From an uncultured Dehalococcoidia bacterium (GTDB lineage: Bacteria > Chloroflexota > Dehalococcoidia > Lucifugimonadales > Lucifugimonadaceae): a DNA stretch of 49,105 nucleotides. Numbering within the stretch: position 1 is the stretch's first letter; each line of letters begins with the position of its first letter. The notes under the pieces were generated by a model that saw only the letters and a program-made list of their open reading frames with translations, searched no databases and was not told the origin of the DNA. This document shows positions 42,232-49,105 of the stretch, piece by piece. The stretch lies in the NCBI GenBank assembly GCA_913048295.1, contig CAJWWK010000011.1, forward strand, positions 1 to 49,105. Reading direction: 5' to 3'. A program made the position numbers and the translations under genes.

Positions 42232-42866
42232 ATGGACAGTCGAATGAATTCCAGGTTTCAGCCGGGCGATCACATATTGACGAGATATGTTTTTCGAGGA
42301 CGAGTCGTAACGGCCGCTAACTGGATTGTCGTAATGGATTCACCCGAGTTGATCTTCACGTGGATACCGCTCGACACGACGGTGATGAACGGGGTGGTGG
42401 ATGGCGAAAATCACCTGACGGGCCGATAGTTCGCCGATCTGGCATGGGAGATGGTTCCTCGGAAATGGCGCACGGCAGTCACGCTGAGGCTCAAGTCACC
42501 TTCAGCAATGTGGTCGCTGTGGGTGTTCTGGGACGAAGGCATGTCCAGTTTGAAAGCCTGGTATATCAACATCGATGCGCCTTTTAAGCGGATGCGGTTA
42601 GGGTTTGATACGTGGGACATGTTTCTCGATATCGTGGTCGCACCCGACCGCAAGTCATGGCGGTACAAGGATGAAGACGAGTTCGCCGACGCGATTTCGG
42701 CCGGAATTTGCACCCCGAGGAAGCGGCGGAAGTCCGGGCGTCTGCTGTCCAGGCGCTGGAGATCGTAAAAGCAAATCGACCGCACTTTGACGGCATCTGG
42801 GCCAGTTGGAGGCCTGACGTGCTGTGGGAGATACCGGAACTTCCGGACGGCTGGGAAGTGGTGTGA
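42232..42866 (+). pseudogene. DUF402-like gene with an in-frame TAG and a frameshift
   Basis: From ATG 42232 (or 42244) the frame encodes FQPGDHILTRYVFRGRVV and further DUF402-style strands, then meets TAG at 42427-42429. The same frame continues at once with FADLAWEMVPRKW. It carries the family core LKAWYINIDAPFKRMRLGF, TWDMFLDIVVAPD and WRYKDEDEFADAIS. Near 42705-42712 it shifts to another frame that supplies the C-terminal helix HPEEAAEVRASAVQALEIV and ends at 42866. DUF402 proteins include nucleotide phosphatases such as FAU-1-like and Ntdp types, with Asp/Glu metal ligands in the W-x-D-E-D region. With both a stop and a frameshift, this copy is probably dead. Confidence 0.65.
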
Positions 42867-42982
42867 TCCTTTGTGATTTCAAACGCGGGCGGTTCGAACT
42901 TACCCCGAAATGACCGGACGTCGTGCGCGGTCGCCACTTCCTTCAGGTGACACCGAGTCCTGAATCTAATCCCGCACGCGGG

Positions 42983-42988
42983 TAGAAT
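42983..42988 (+). promoter_or_regulatory. Possible -10 element for uvrB
   Basis: TAGAAT ends 6 nt before ATG 42995, with no Shine-Dalgarno sequence between them. The message may start at the initiation codon. No clear -35 box is present. Confidence 0.35.
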
Positions 42989-42994
42989 TCGAGC

Positions 42995-45079
42995 ATGGTC
43001 AGTACCGAAGGGAAGTTTGAAATTGAGGCGGGCTTTACGCCAACCGGCGACCAGCCCGCGGCGATCCGCGCTATTTCAAGTGGCCTTAGAGAAGACCTTC
43101 ATCATCAGACTCTGCTGGGCGTGACCGGTTCGGGCAAGACCTACACGATGGCCAAGATCGTCGAGGAGGTGCAGCGTCCTACCCTCGTGATCGCCCATAA
43201 CAAGACCCTTGCCGCCCAGCTTTCTTCTGAATTCCAGGATTTCTTCCCGCACAACTCGGTGCAGTATTTCGTGAGCTATTACGACTACTACCAGCCTGAG
43301 GCGTACATCCCGCAGTCCGACACTTATATCGAGAAGGAGTCGGACGTAAACGAGGAGATCGACCGGCTCAGGCACGCCGCGACGCGCGCCCTGCTGACCC
43401 GCCGTGACACGTTGATCGTGGCAAGCGTGTCCTGCATTTACGGTCTGGGGTCGCCGGAGGAGTACCGGTCGGTGGTGCTCAGTTTGCGCAAGGGCGAAGA
43501 GCCGGGGCTGCGCAGGGTTGTTCGAAAACTGATCGACATGTACTACGAGCGGAACGACATGGAGATGGTCCGTGGACGCTTCCGTTTGCGTGGCGATACG
43601 CTGGAGATCATGCCGGCTTATGAAGAGTTGGCGGTGCGGGTCCAGTTCTTTGGCGACGAAGTCGAAAGGATCATCGAGCTCGATCCGCTGACCGGCGAGG
43701 TGCTGGCCGAACTCGACCATATCGACATCTTCCCCGGAAAGCACTTCGTCACGCCTGAGGACGAACTTAAGGAAGCCCTGAAGGACATCGAAGAAGAGCT
43801 GGGTGAGAGGCTCGACGAGCTGAGGTCGCTTGGCAAGCTGCTTGAGGCACAGCGCCTAGAGCAGCGGACCAACTTCGACCTTGAGATGCTTCGGGAGACC
43901 GGCTCGTGCCCGGGAGTCGAAAACTACTCACGACCGCTCGGGAGGCGTCCTGCTGGCTCGGCACCGTGGACGTTACTGGACTACTTCCCGGACGATTTTC
44001 TGGTCTTTATCGACGAATCGCACATTACGCTCCCGCAGATCCGGGCGATGTACAAAGGCGACCTTTCGCGAAAGACCACGCTGGTAGATTTCGGGTTCAG
44101 GCTGCCGTCGGCGATCGACAACCGTCCGCTTGCGTTTGAAGAGTTCGAAGAGCGTGTCAACCAGATTGTGTACGTTTCGGCCACTCCGGGCGGCTACGAA
44201 GAAGAGCACGAAGAACGGCGCACTGAACAGATCATTCGCCCGACTGGGCTGATCGACCCCGAGATTATCGTGAGCCCCAGCGAAGGCCAGATCGACGACC
44301 TGCTGGAGCGGATCAAGGCGACGACCGCCAAGAACGAGCGGGTGTTGGTGACCACGCTGACCAAGCGGATGGCCGAGGAGCTTTCGGACTACCTGCGGGA
44401 ACTGGGCGTGCGGGTCCACTATCTGCACTCGGAAATTCTGACACTGGAGCGGGTGGAGATACTCCGGGACCTGCGTCTGGGCGTGTACGACGTGGTGGTG
44501 GGAATCAACCTGCTGCGTGAAGGTCTCGACCTGCCCGAGGTATCGCTGGTGGCGATTCTGGACGCGGACAAAGAGGGCTACCTGCGGTCGAGCACATCGC
44601 TGATCCAGACCGTCGGCCGTGCCGCGCGGCATGTCGAGGGCAAGGTGGTGATGTACGCCGACAGGATCACTGACTCGATGAAATTCGCCATCGACGAAAC
44701 AAATCGCCGTCGTGAGATTCAGTCGGCCCACAACGATGCGAATTCGATAACCCCGACCTCGATCGTTAAAGAAGTGAGGGACATCACGACACGGACCCAG
44801 CGGGTCGCCGAGACGAAGACGCCTTATGTGACACCCGCTTCGCTGCCCAAGAACGACCTGGTCCGGCTGGTAAAGGACCTTGAAAAGCAGATGAAAAAGG
44901 CTGCGAGAGAGCTGGAGTTCGAGAAGGCTGCACTACTGCGGGACCAGGTGGTCGATCTGCGCAAGGTGCTGGTCGACCTCGGCGATTCGGGTTCGGTCGA
45001 CCCCGAGCCGGACCGTGTTGTCGAGTTGACCCCGACCCGGGAAGACGGTGTGCCCGAAGAGCTGGTCGGCGCGGACTGA
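42995..45079 (+). CDS. uvrB: UvrABC system protein B
   Basis: UvrB is the damage-verifying helicase-like subunit of nucleotide excision repair. The 694-residue protein has Walker A ([14 protein letters not shown] near residues 40-53), the beta-hairpin segment [29 protein letters not shown], and the Walker B equivalent [13 protein letters not shown]. The helicase motifs [20 protein letters not shown] and QTVGRAARH follow. A C-terminal UVR domain ([20 protein letters not shown]) contacts UvrC. Length is typical. It stands alone, flanked by broken or small genes. Confidence 0.97.
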   Translation: MVSTEGKFEIEAGFTPTGDQPAAIRAISSGLREDLHHQTLLGVTGSGKTYTMAKIVEEVQRPTLVIAHNKTLAAQLSSEFQDFFPHNSVQYFVSYYDYYQPEAYIPQSDTYIEKESDVNEEIDRLRHAATRALLTRRDTLIVASVSCIYGLGSPEEYRSVVLSLRKGEEPGLRRVVRKLIDMYYERNDMEMVRGRFRLRGDTLEIMPAYEELAVRVQFFGDEVERIIELDPLTGEVLAELDHIDIFPGKHFVTPEDELKEALKDIEEELGERLDELRSLGKLLEAQRLEQRTNFDLEMLRETGSCPGVENYSRPLGRRPAGSAPWTLLDYFPDDFLVFIDESHITLPQIRAMYKGDLSRKTTLVDFGFRLPSAIDNRPLAFEEFEERVNQIVYVSATPGGYEEEHEERRTEQIIRPTGLIDPEIIVSPSEGQIDDLLERIKATTAKNERVLVTTLTKRMAEELSDYLRELGVRVHYLHSEILTLERVEILRDLRLGVYDVVVGINLLREGLDLPEVSLVAILDADKEGYLRSSTSLIQTVGRAARHVEGKVVMYADRITDSMKFAIDETNRRREIQSAHNDANSITPTSIVKEVRDITTRTQRVAETKTPYVTPASLPKNDLVRLVKDLEKQMKKAARELEFEKAALLRDQVVDLRKVLVDLGDSGSVDPEPDRVVELTPTREDGVPEELVGAD

Positions 45080-45256
45080 GTTTGGCGCGGGGTGTGCGCA
45101 TGTTCACCTGTCTCACCTGAGGTCCCTCCACAGGGGTCGGGAAATCTGGATTGCCGCTTTGAATGCACAGCGTTGCCTTCTTCTCGACTTAAAGGTGTTA
45201 TTAAGTAATCAAGTAATTTTAAATCGGTAAATCGGCGCAGGCGCGCAGGTGGACTC

Positions 45257-45628
45257 GTGAGTACAGATACAGCAACTATCCAGAAGTGGTTTGACGCCCA
45301 TGTGGACGACGACGAAATACTCGCGGTCGTCAGTGTCTCGACCGCAGAAGAGGAACTTCCCGACGACGACGCCGACAAGGAAATCGCCATCAAGCGCATT
45401 GCGCGCCGGTTCCGAAGCGGCACCAGGCAATCGAGGATGTCGGTTGCAGGAGAGGCGCAGGAGCTCTTTGAGCGGAAGGTATCGTAGGGAATCCAGGCAG
45501 GCGAGGACACCTACCTGTTCACCCACGTAACGGCACCGGCAATGACCCGGCTGCGCATCGCGGAAAGACGCGTGCTCGATACGCTGGTGTGGCGAATTCA
45601 CGCGGTGAAGCGCTTTCGTGGTGTGTGA
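45257..45628 (+). pseudogene. Small unknown ORF interrupted by an in-frame TAG
   Basis: From GTG 45257, preceded by AGGTGGA, the frame gives 76 residues (start MSTDTATIQKWFDAHVDDDE; later RIARRFRSGTRQSRMSVAGE). It reaches TAG at 45485-45487 and then stays open for 46 more codons with protein-like sequence (AGEDTYLFTHVTAPAMTRLR) to TGA at 45626. The family is unknown to me. The coherent character on both sides suggests a roughly 122-codon gene with a nonsense mutation rather than two genes. TAG is a normal stop elsewhere in the window. Confidence 0.5.
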
Positions 45629-45633
45629 GTTTT

Positions 45634-45849
45634 GTGAGTAAAAACGAGAAGGCCTGGCTGTCCGATTTGCGTGATGCGTTCAAGACTATCGAAAAAAAGC
45701 GGCGCGACGGACCGAAAGGGAAAGAATCCTGGTCGGATCGCAAATTGCGGCACGACCTCCGGAGATGCCCCCCCCCGGCCTCTCATCCTCGTATCTGTGG
45801 ATTTGAGGCGGGATGGGAGCCGCAATTCCTTACCTCTCTGGTAAACTAA
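45634..45849 (+). CDS. Small hypothetical protein containing a C9 homopolymer
   Basis: GTG 45634 opens a 71-residue frame (SKNEKAWLSDLRDAFKTIEK, basic and helical, then a Pro-rich stretch). No family is recognised. A run of nine C at 45768-45776 encodes Pro-Pro-Pro. An indel there would change the last 28 residues, so the C-terminus is uncertain. It could be part of the preceding broken gene's locus or a chance frame. Confidence 0.35.
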   Translation: MSKNEKAWLSDLRDAFKTIEKKRRDGPKGKESWSDRKLRHDLRRCPPPASHPRICGFEAGWEPQFLTSLVN

Positions 45850-45935
45850 TTGTGGCTTTGAATTTACTCACGAATCGACATCGTTTCGATTAGCAGTTAC
45901 CGGGCAGTACACCAGTATTTTCCGGGTATACGGAG

Positions 45936-46256
45936 ATGATGATGGCCGACACTCAAGTGCTCGGACAGGACTCTGTGATGGAGGCCCTGAAAGACGTTTA
46001 CGATCCGGAAATTCCGGTAAACGTCGTGGACCTGGGTCTTATATACACAGTCGAGGTCGCTGATGGCGACGTTCACGTTGAAATGACCCTCACCGCCCCC
46101 GGTTGTGGCATGGGCGATTACATTGCCCAGCAGGCTGAGTGGCGCATCGCCGAGATCGACGATGTCGAGGATGTTCAGGTCGATGTGGTGTTCGACCCAC
46201 CCTGGACCCCCGACATGATCACCGAAGATGGCAAGCGCCTGCTTGGCATCGACTAA
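45936..46256 (+). CDS. MIP18-family Fe-S assembly factor (SufT/PaaD-like)
   Basis: The 106-residue DUF59/MIP18 protein reads VMEALKDVYDPEIPVNVVDL near residues 14-33, VEMTLTAPGCGMGDYIAQQA near 50-69 with the conserved reactive cysteine, and VVFDPPWTPDMIT near the C-terminus. Such proteins help deliver Fe-S clusters to targets (SufT, PaaD, human CIAO2). Starts at ATG 45936, 45939 or 45942 are all possible. Mrp is encoded 64 nt downstream, supporting a shared role in Fe-S maturation; NadA, MiaB and other cluster enzymes in this window are potential clients. Confidence 0.92.
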   Translation: MMMADTQVLGQDSVMEALKDVYDPEIPVNVVDLGLIYTVEVADGDVHVEMTLTAPGCGMGDYIAQQAEWRIAEIDDVEDVQVDVVFDPPWTPDMITEDGKRLLGID

Positions 46257-46320
46257 CCCACCTGCGTCTTTAGAGTACCTTCCCCACGCTCGGGGATAAC
46301 CCCGGTCGCGCGTTTCAAAC

Positions 46321-47139
46321 ATGACGTCACCCCGAAAATTAACTCCGCAGGAAGAGGCCCGGCTCGCACAGGTCCGCCAGAATTTCCAGGAGCGCCGCCG
46401 CGTAACCGAATCGCTTGAGGGGATCGGCACCCGGATCGGTGTTTACTCGGGAAAAGGCGGGGTTGGCAAGACGACCGTAGCGACGAATCTGGCCGTGATA
46501 CTTGCCGCGCAGGAGAATGACGTTGCCCTGTTCGACTGCGATATCGACTGCCCCAACGTCACAAGGGTGCTGCGAATAACTGAAGGCCCGGTACAGAACG
46601 GCAAGAAGTTGATCCCGCCATCGCGTTTCGGCGTGAAAGTGATGTCGATGTCCTTTTTCCAGGAAAACGAAGATGAGGCGATCGTCTGGCGCGGCCCGAT
46701 GATTCACAACGCCATCAACCAGTTCCTGCAGACGACCGAGTGGGGCGACCCCGACTACATGATCGTCGATCTGCCGCCGGGGACGTCCGATGCGCCGCTG
46801 ACGGTGATGCAGACCCTTAATTTGGACGGCTTCGTGATTGTTACGACACCGCAAGAGCTTGCTGTCCTGGACGCTAAGCGCTCGATCAATATGATCAAGA
46901 AGATGAACCTGAAGGTGTTCGGAGTGGTTGAAAACCTGTCGGGTGGTGTATTTGGCACCGGCGGCGGGCAGGCGTTGGCCGAAGAGATGGAGCTCCCGTT
47001 TCTGGGTACAACTGAGATGCGGGCGGTGTACACCAACTCGAAGCGGCCCGCGGCTCTCGAATCGGATGAAGTGGCCGCTGAATATGCGGCGATCGCCGAG
47101 CGGCTAAAGGCGCAGATCGCGGTCGAAAAGGCCGACTGA
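46321..47139 (+). CDS. mrp: Mrp/ApbC-like P-loop ATPase lacking the CxxC motif
   Basis: This P-loop ATPase (272 residues) is related to the Fe-S carriers Mrp, ApbC and Nbp35. It has the deviant Walker A GVYSGKGGVGKTTVATNLAV near residues 40-59, then FDCDIDCPNV, WRGPMIHNAINQFL, and IVDLPPGTSDAPL, the Mrp hallmark. In canonical Mrp a C-P-x-C element follows the segment VVENMS; here the protein goes straight from VVENLSGG to VFGTGGGQALAEE, so the pair of cluster-bridging cysteines is missing. The N-terminal 38 residues are short and lack the usual MIP18 domain, which is instead encoded separately just upstream. Confidence 0.88.
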   Translation: MTSPRKLTPQEEARLAQVRQNFQERRRVTESLEGIGTRIGVYSGKGGVGKTTVATNLAVILAAQENDVALFDCDIDCPNVTRVLRITEGPVQNGKKLIPPSRFGVKVMSMSFFQENEDEAIVWRGPMIHNAINQFLQTTEWGDPDYMIVDLPPGTSDAPLTVMQTLNLDGFVIVTTPQELAVLDAKRSINMIKKMNLKVFGVVENLSGGVFGTGGGQALAEEMELPFLGTTEMRAVYTNSKRPAALESDEVAAEYAAIAERLKAQIAVEKAD

Positions 47140-47173
47140 CACCGGTCGCTTAGATTTCGGCGGATGCCCCGGC

Positions 47174-47195
47174 ACCCGGGCTACCCGGGTTTCTT
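47174..47195 (+). terminator. Hairpin between Mrp and the convergent dehydrogenase
   Basis: ACCCGGG and CCCGGGT pair around CTA, followed by TTCTT. The hairpin includes the stop codon of the minus-strand gene. It could end the mrp transcript; the T-tract is weak. Confidence 0.45.
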
Positions 47196-48056
47196 CACCA
47201 GTTGTTCGACCGTTTGCTCAAGAGTTCGGCTCCTGTCGATCGAGTCGACTCTCTCGTGACCGATCGCTGAATCGGCGATCCGCTGAAACGTTTCGGCGGC
47301 GCCCATGTGGATCATTGGCGTAGACCCGGCGTCCTCGAAAGTTGCTGCGATTTCTTCCATTTCGCCGATCCAGCGGAAAGCTTTCGCCGAGATCGAGTTC
47401 ACGCCGTCCATTGCGGCGAGGGTCGATGCCTGCCTGCCCTCGAGTTCATGGATCAGGTCTTCAAACAGACCGAGTGATTTCGCCGTCATCAGGGTCGATG
47501 CGTAGAGGGCGGCGGTGCCCTTGGTGATCGCGGCGTAGCACATCTTCAAGCCCGAAGCGTGGCCTACGGGCCCATTGAGAACCGGGACTTCAATGCCTTT
47601 TCCATCGAGTTCTCCCAGGATGGATGCGTGTTCGCCCGAAGCGTAGATGCGGGGCACAGCGCCGGATCTGGGTGATCCACCGATTATCCCGGCATCGATG
47701 AACTGACCGCCGGCAGCCGTGATGGTTTCGCCGATCTGCTTGCCGGTGGCTGGCGAAACTGCGTTGCAGTCGGCGACGGCGATCTTCTTATTGATCCGTA
47801 CCATCGATTCAGCAACTTCCCGGGCAAACGAGAGAGCCTCGGATGGCACGAGAATCGACAGGATCAGATCGCTGGCTTTCACAAGTTCGTCGAGCGATCC
47901 GACGTCTTCGATCGACTGATCGGACGCACGCTTGCTTGATTCTTCGCTTCGACCATCGAGCGCCGTAAGCACGGTGAGTCCGTTTTTCTTCAGCGCACCG
48001 CCGACCCCGCTGCCCATATCACCCGGACTCATGATTCCCACGGTTCCTACTGCCAT
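47181..48056 (-). CDS. 3-Hydroxyisobutyrate-dehydrogenase-like NAD(P)-binding protein with DUF1932 domain
   Basis: The 291-residue protein has a Rossmann N-terminus (GTVGIMSPGDMGSGVGGAL) as in beta-hydroxyacid dehydrogenases. The substrate segment is DAGIIGGSPRSGAVPRIYAS. The catalytic-lysine helix is HASGLKMCYAAITKGTAALY near residues 164-183. The C-terminal part matches DUF1932 (6-phosphogluconate-dehydrogenase-like). The reaction is NAD(P)-linked oxidation of a short hydroxy acid; the substrate is not identifiable. It lies downstream of the SelA-like gene on the same strand, separated from it by a good terminator. Confidence 0.88.
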   Translation of the reverse strand: MAVGTVGIMSPGDMGSGVGGALKKNGLTVLTALDGRSEESSKRASDQSIEDVGSLDELVKASDLILSILVPSEALSFAREVAESMVRINKKIAVADCNAVSPATGKQIGETITAAGGQFIDAGIIGGSPRSGAVPRIYASGEHASILGELDGKGIEVPVLNGPVGHASGLKMCYAAITKGTAALYASTLMTAKSLGLFEDLIHELEGRQASTLAAMDGVNSISAKAFRWIGEMEEIAATFEDAGSTPMIHMGAAETFQRIADSAIGHERVDSIDRSRTLEQTVEQLVKKPG

Positions 48057-48221
48057 CTAATGCGCTCCTTGCTCTGTGAACCGAACTGTTGAAAAGGTGA
48101 TCGGCAAATCGTCGTTCAAGTTGCGCAGGTGATCTACCCGTACGCGATTTCTGTTATCGAAACCTTATACCCGGCTCGAATGGCAGGCGCAAGCGCTCGC
48201 TATGACGAACGGAAATCCGCG

Positions 48222-48252
48222 AAAAAGCGCCCGGCCTGCCGACCGGGCGCTT
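48222..48252 (-). terminator. Rho-independent terminator after the SelA-like gene
   Basis: On the minus strand AAGCGCCCGG and CCGGGCGCTT form a 10-bp stem with an 8-nt loop, running into a T5 stretch (48226-48222 as A on the plus strand). It follows the stop at 48280. Confidence 0.85.
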
Positions 48253-48279
48253 CGTCGATCTCGTTGCAGCGAACGCGGG

Positions 48280-49105
48280 TTAGCCTTTCACGGCTGCCGC
48301 TATTGCGTCGCCGACGAGTTCGGCCTCACCTTCACCGAGGCCGAATACATGAAGCACCATCTGGCCTTCCTGTACTCGAGTCCAGATCGAAGGATCGCCG
48401 TCTCGAAGCTTGTCGACCAGATCGTCATTGGTGAACCCGACGACATCGGGATCGACGCTGATGAATACCCCGAACGGCTGATGGGCCTTGATGTTCGTGT
48501 TGAGTACTGCCGCAACTCCCGGAATGCCCTGCAACGGCTTGATAATCGCCTGCGACTGGGCTTCGGCGTAATCGAGGCGTTCTTCATGGTTCAGGGTCAT
48601 CCACCGCCTGACGGCTGCGACGACTCCCATGATTTCCTGCCGATCGATCTTGTGTGGTCGTCCGATGCTCCGGATTCTCCGTGCCTCGTAACCGATGAAC
48701 GAGTGACGACTGATGGCATCGATTACCTCTTTCGTACCGAGGGCGAAACCGGTTGAGTGGGGTGCGCCCATGTACTTGGCCGCGATGCACTGGAAATCGG
48801 CGCCCATTTTTACGTATTTGCCGAAGTTTTCGAGCGGGTATATCTGCCCGGCCGCGTCGACGGAAACGAGTTTGCCGGCGGCATGGGTAATTTCGATGAC
48901 CTGTTCGAGAGTCAGTACGTTCGGATCGGTCGGGGTTTGTTCGTAGACGACGTAGTGAACACCTGCAGTACGGTCGGATATTGCGTTCCGCAGATCGTCC
49001 TCAGTCGTACCATTTTCGTCGCCGAACTCGACCAGTTTGGCTCCGGCCAGCTCCAGGCAACGGTCGTACCAGTAGCGCTGTCGGTTCTGGATCAAGATTT
49101 CGTTC
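48280..49105 (-). CDS. SelA-like PLP-dependent enzyme, partial (N-terminus beyond the right edge)
   Basis: About 274 C-terminal residues are present. They match the fold-type I PLP group related to SelA and D-glucosaminate-6-phosphate ammonia-lyase. LVSVDAAGQIYPLENFGKY holds the PLP-ring aspartate, CIAAKYMGAPHSTGFALG the PLP lysine, and RPHKIDRQEIMGVVAAVRRW a typical interdomain helix. True SelA makes Sec-tRNA(Sec); this sequence looks more like the ammonia-lyase branch because the SelA-type lysine loop (DKLLGGPQAG style) is not kept. The frame continues to the last base without a start. A strong terminator follows its stop. Confidence 0.85.
   Translation of the reverse strand, partial: NEILIQNRQRYWYDRCLELAGAKLVEFGDENGTTEDDLRNAISDRTAGVHYVVYEQTPTDPNVLTLEQVIEITHAAGKLVSVDAAGQIYPLENFGKYVKMGADFQCIAAKYMGAPHSTGFALGTKEVIDAISRHSFIGYEARRIRSIGRPHKIDRQEIMGVVAAVRRWMTLNHEERLDYAEAQSQAIIKPLQGIPGVAAVLNTNIKAHQPFGVFISVDPDVVGFTNDDLVDKLRDGDPSIWTRVQEGQMVLHVFGLGEGEAELVGDAIAAAVKG

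Noticed and set aside
42427-45487. TAG recoded to an amino acid (for example pyrrolysine)
   Set aside because: TAG ends many intact genes here, including purL and the zinc dehydrogenase, and one of the two interrupted genes also has a frameshift. Nonsense mutation is simpler.
48280-49105. SelA-like gene as the selenocysteine synthase serving the selenoprotein
   Set aside because: The PLP-lysine loop differs from SelA and the gene is not near selB or selC, so I do not claim this role.
1-49105. CRISPR arrays, prophage or integrative elements
   Set aside because: No regularly spaced repeats, integrase, phage structural genes or attachment-site duplication at the tRNA-Ser were found by reading.

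Overview
The window (about 57% G+C by eye) is a gene-dense piece of a bacterial chromosome with no phage, plasmid, insertion-sequence or CRISPR content that I can see. Gene content and protein style (aspartate-dehydrogenase NAD route, fused MoaD-MoaE, many TTG/GTG starts, NHLRC2-type thioredoxin protein, no outer-membrane biogenesis genes) suggest a free-living Chloroflexota-like bacterium such as a SAR202/Dehalococcoidia relative. That placement is inference; no 16S gene is present.

Layout. 1-8.6 kb: 3' part of a threonine aldolase (minus strand), then lspA, an RluD-type pseudouridine synthase, gltX, rpsU, purQ, purL, an FmdB-like zinc ribbon protein and dtd on the plus strand. 8.67-10.24 kb: a beta-propeller lipoprotein gene broken by three frameshifts. 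10.37-15.07 kb: NAD biosynthesis, with miaB-nadA-nadC on the minus strand divergent from nadX. 15.18-18 kb: tRNA-Ser(GCU), an ABC-2 exporter pair and a fused MoaD-MoaE gene. 18.3-20.7 kb: rpsP-khpA-rimM-yebC. 20.7-22.4 kb: a second ABC exporter pair. 22.5-30.3 kb: a zinc alcohol/formaldehyde dehydrogenase, then a minus-strand group (PHP phosphoesterase, thioredoxin/NHL selenoprotein, DUF255 thioredoxin-fold protein), a DinB-like protein and a sugar-type epimerase/dehydrogenase. 30.4-38.2 kb: DEAD-box helicase, a membrane-anchored GAF/winged-helix regulator, a divergent FtsZ-like GTPase, an MmcB-like nuclease-fold protein, an aminotransferase and an HpcH/HpaI aldolase. 38.3-45.9 kb: several broken accessory genes among an intact methyltransferase, a 2-hydroxyacid dehydrogenase and uvrB. 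45.9-49.1 kb: a MIP18-family factor with an Mrp ATPase lacking the usual CxxC, a hydroxyisobutyrate-dehydrogenase-like protein and a partial SelA-like PLP enzyme.

The main discovery is at 26107-27615 (minus). A reading frame usually started at an internal Met extends upstream through an in-frame TGA to give C-U-I-N-C, where NHLRC2-type thioredoxin domains have C-C-I-N-C. A 7-bp hairpin (CTTCCGC-AGTT-GCGGAAG) begins 18 nt after the TGA. Its 4-nt loop lies 25 nt downstream of the TGA and has G at the second loop position, matching the bacterial SECIS pattern. I read this as a selenoprotein with a UxxC redox centre.

Second in interest are an FtsZ-superfamily protein with an altered T7 loop, and a set of five disrupted accessory genes (frameshifts and in-frame TAG) while every housekeeping gene is intact. 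Several starts lie only 2-8 nt after a -10-like hexamer, hinting at leaderless transcripts.
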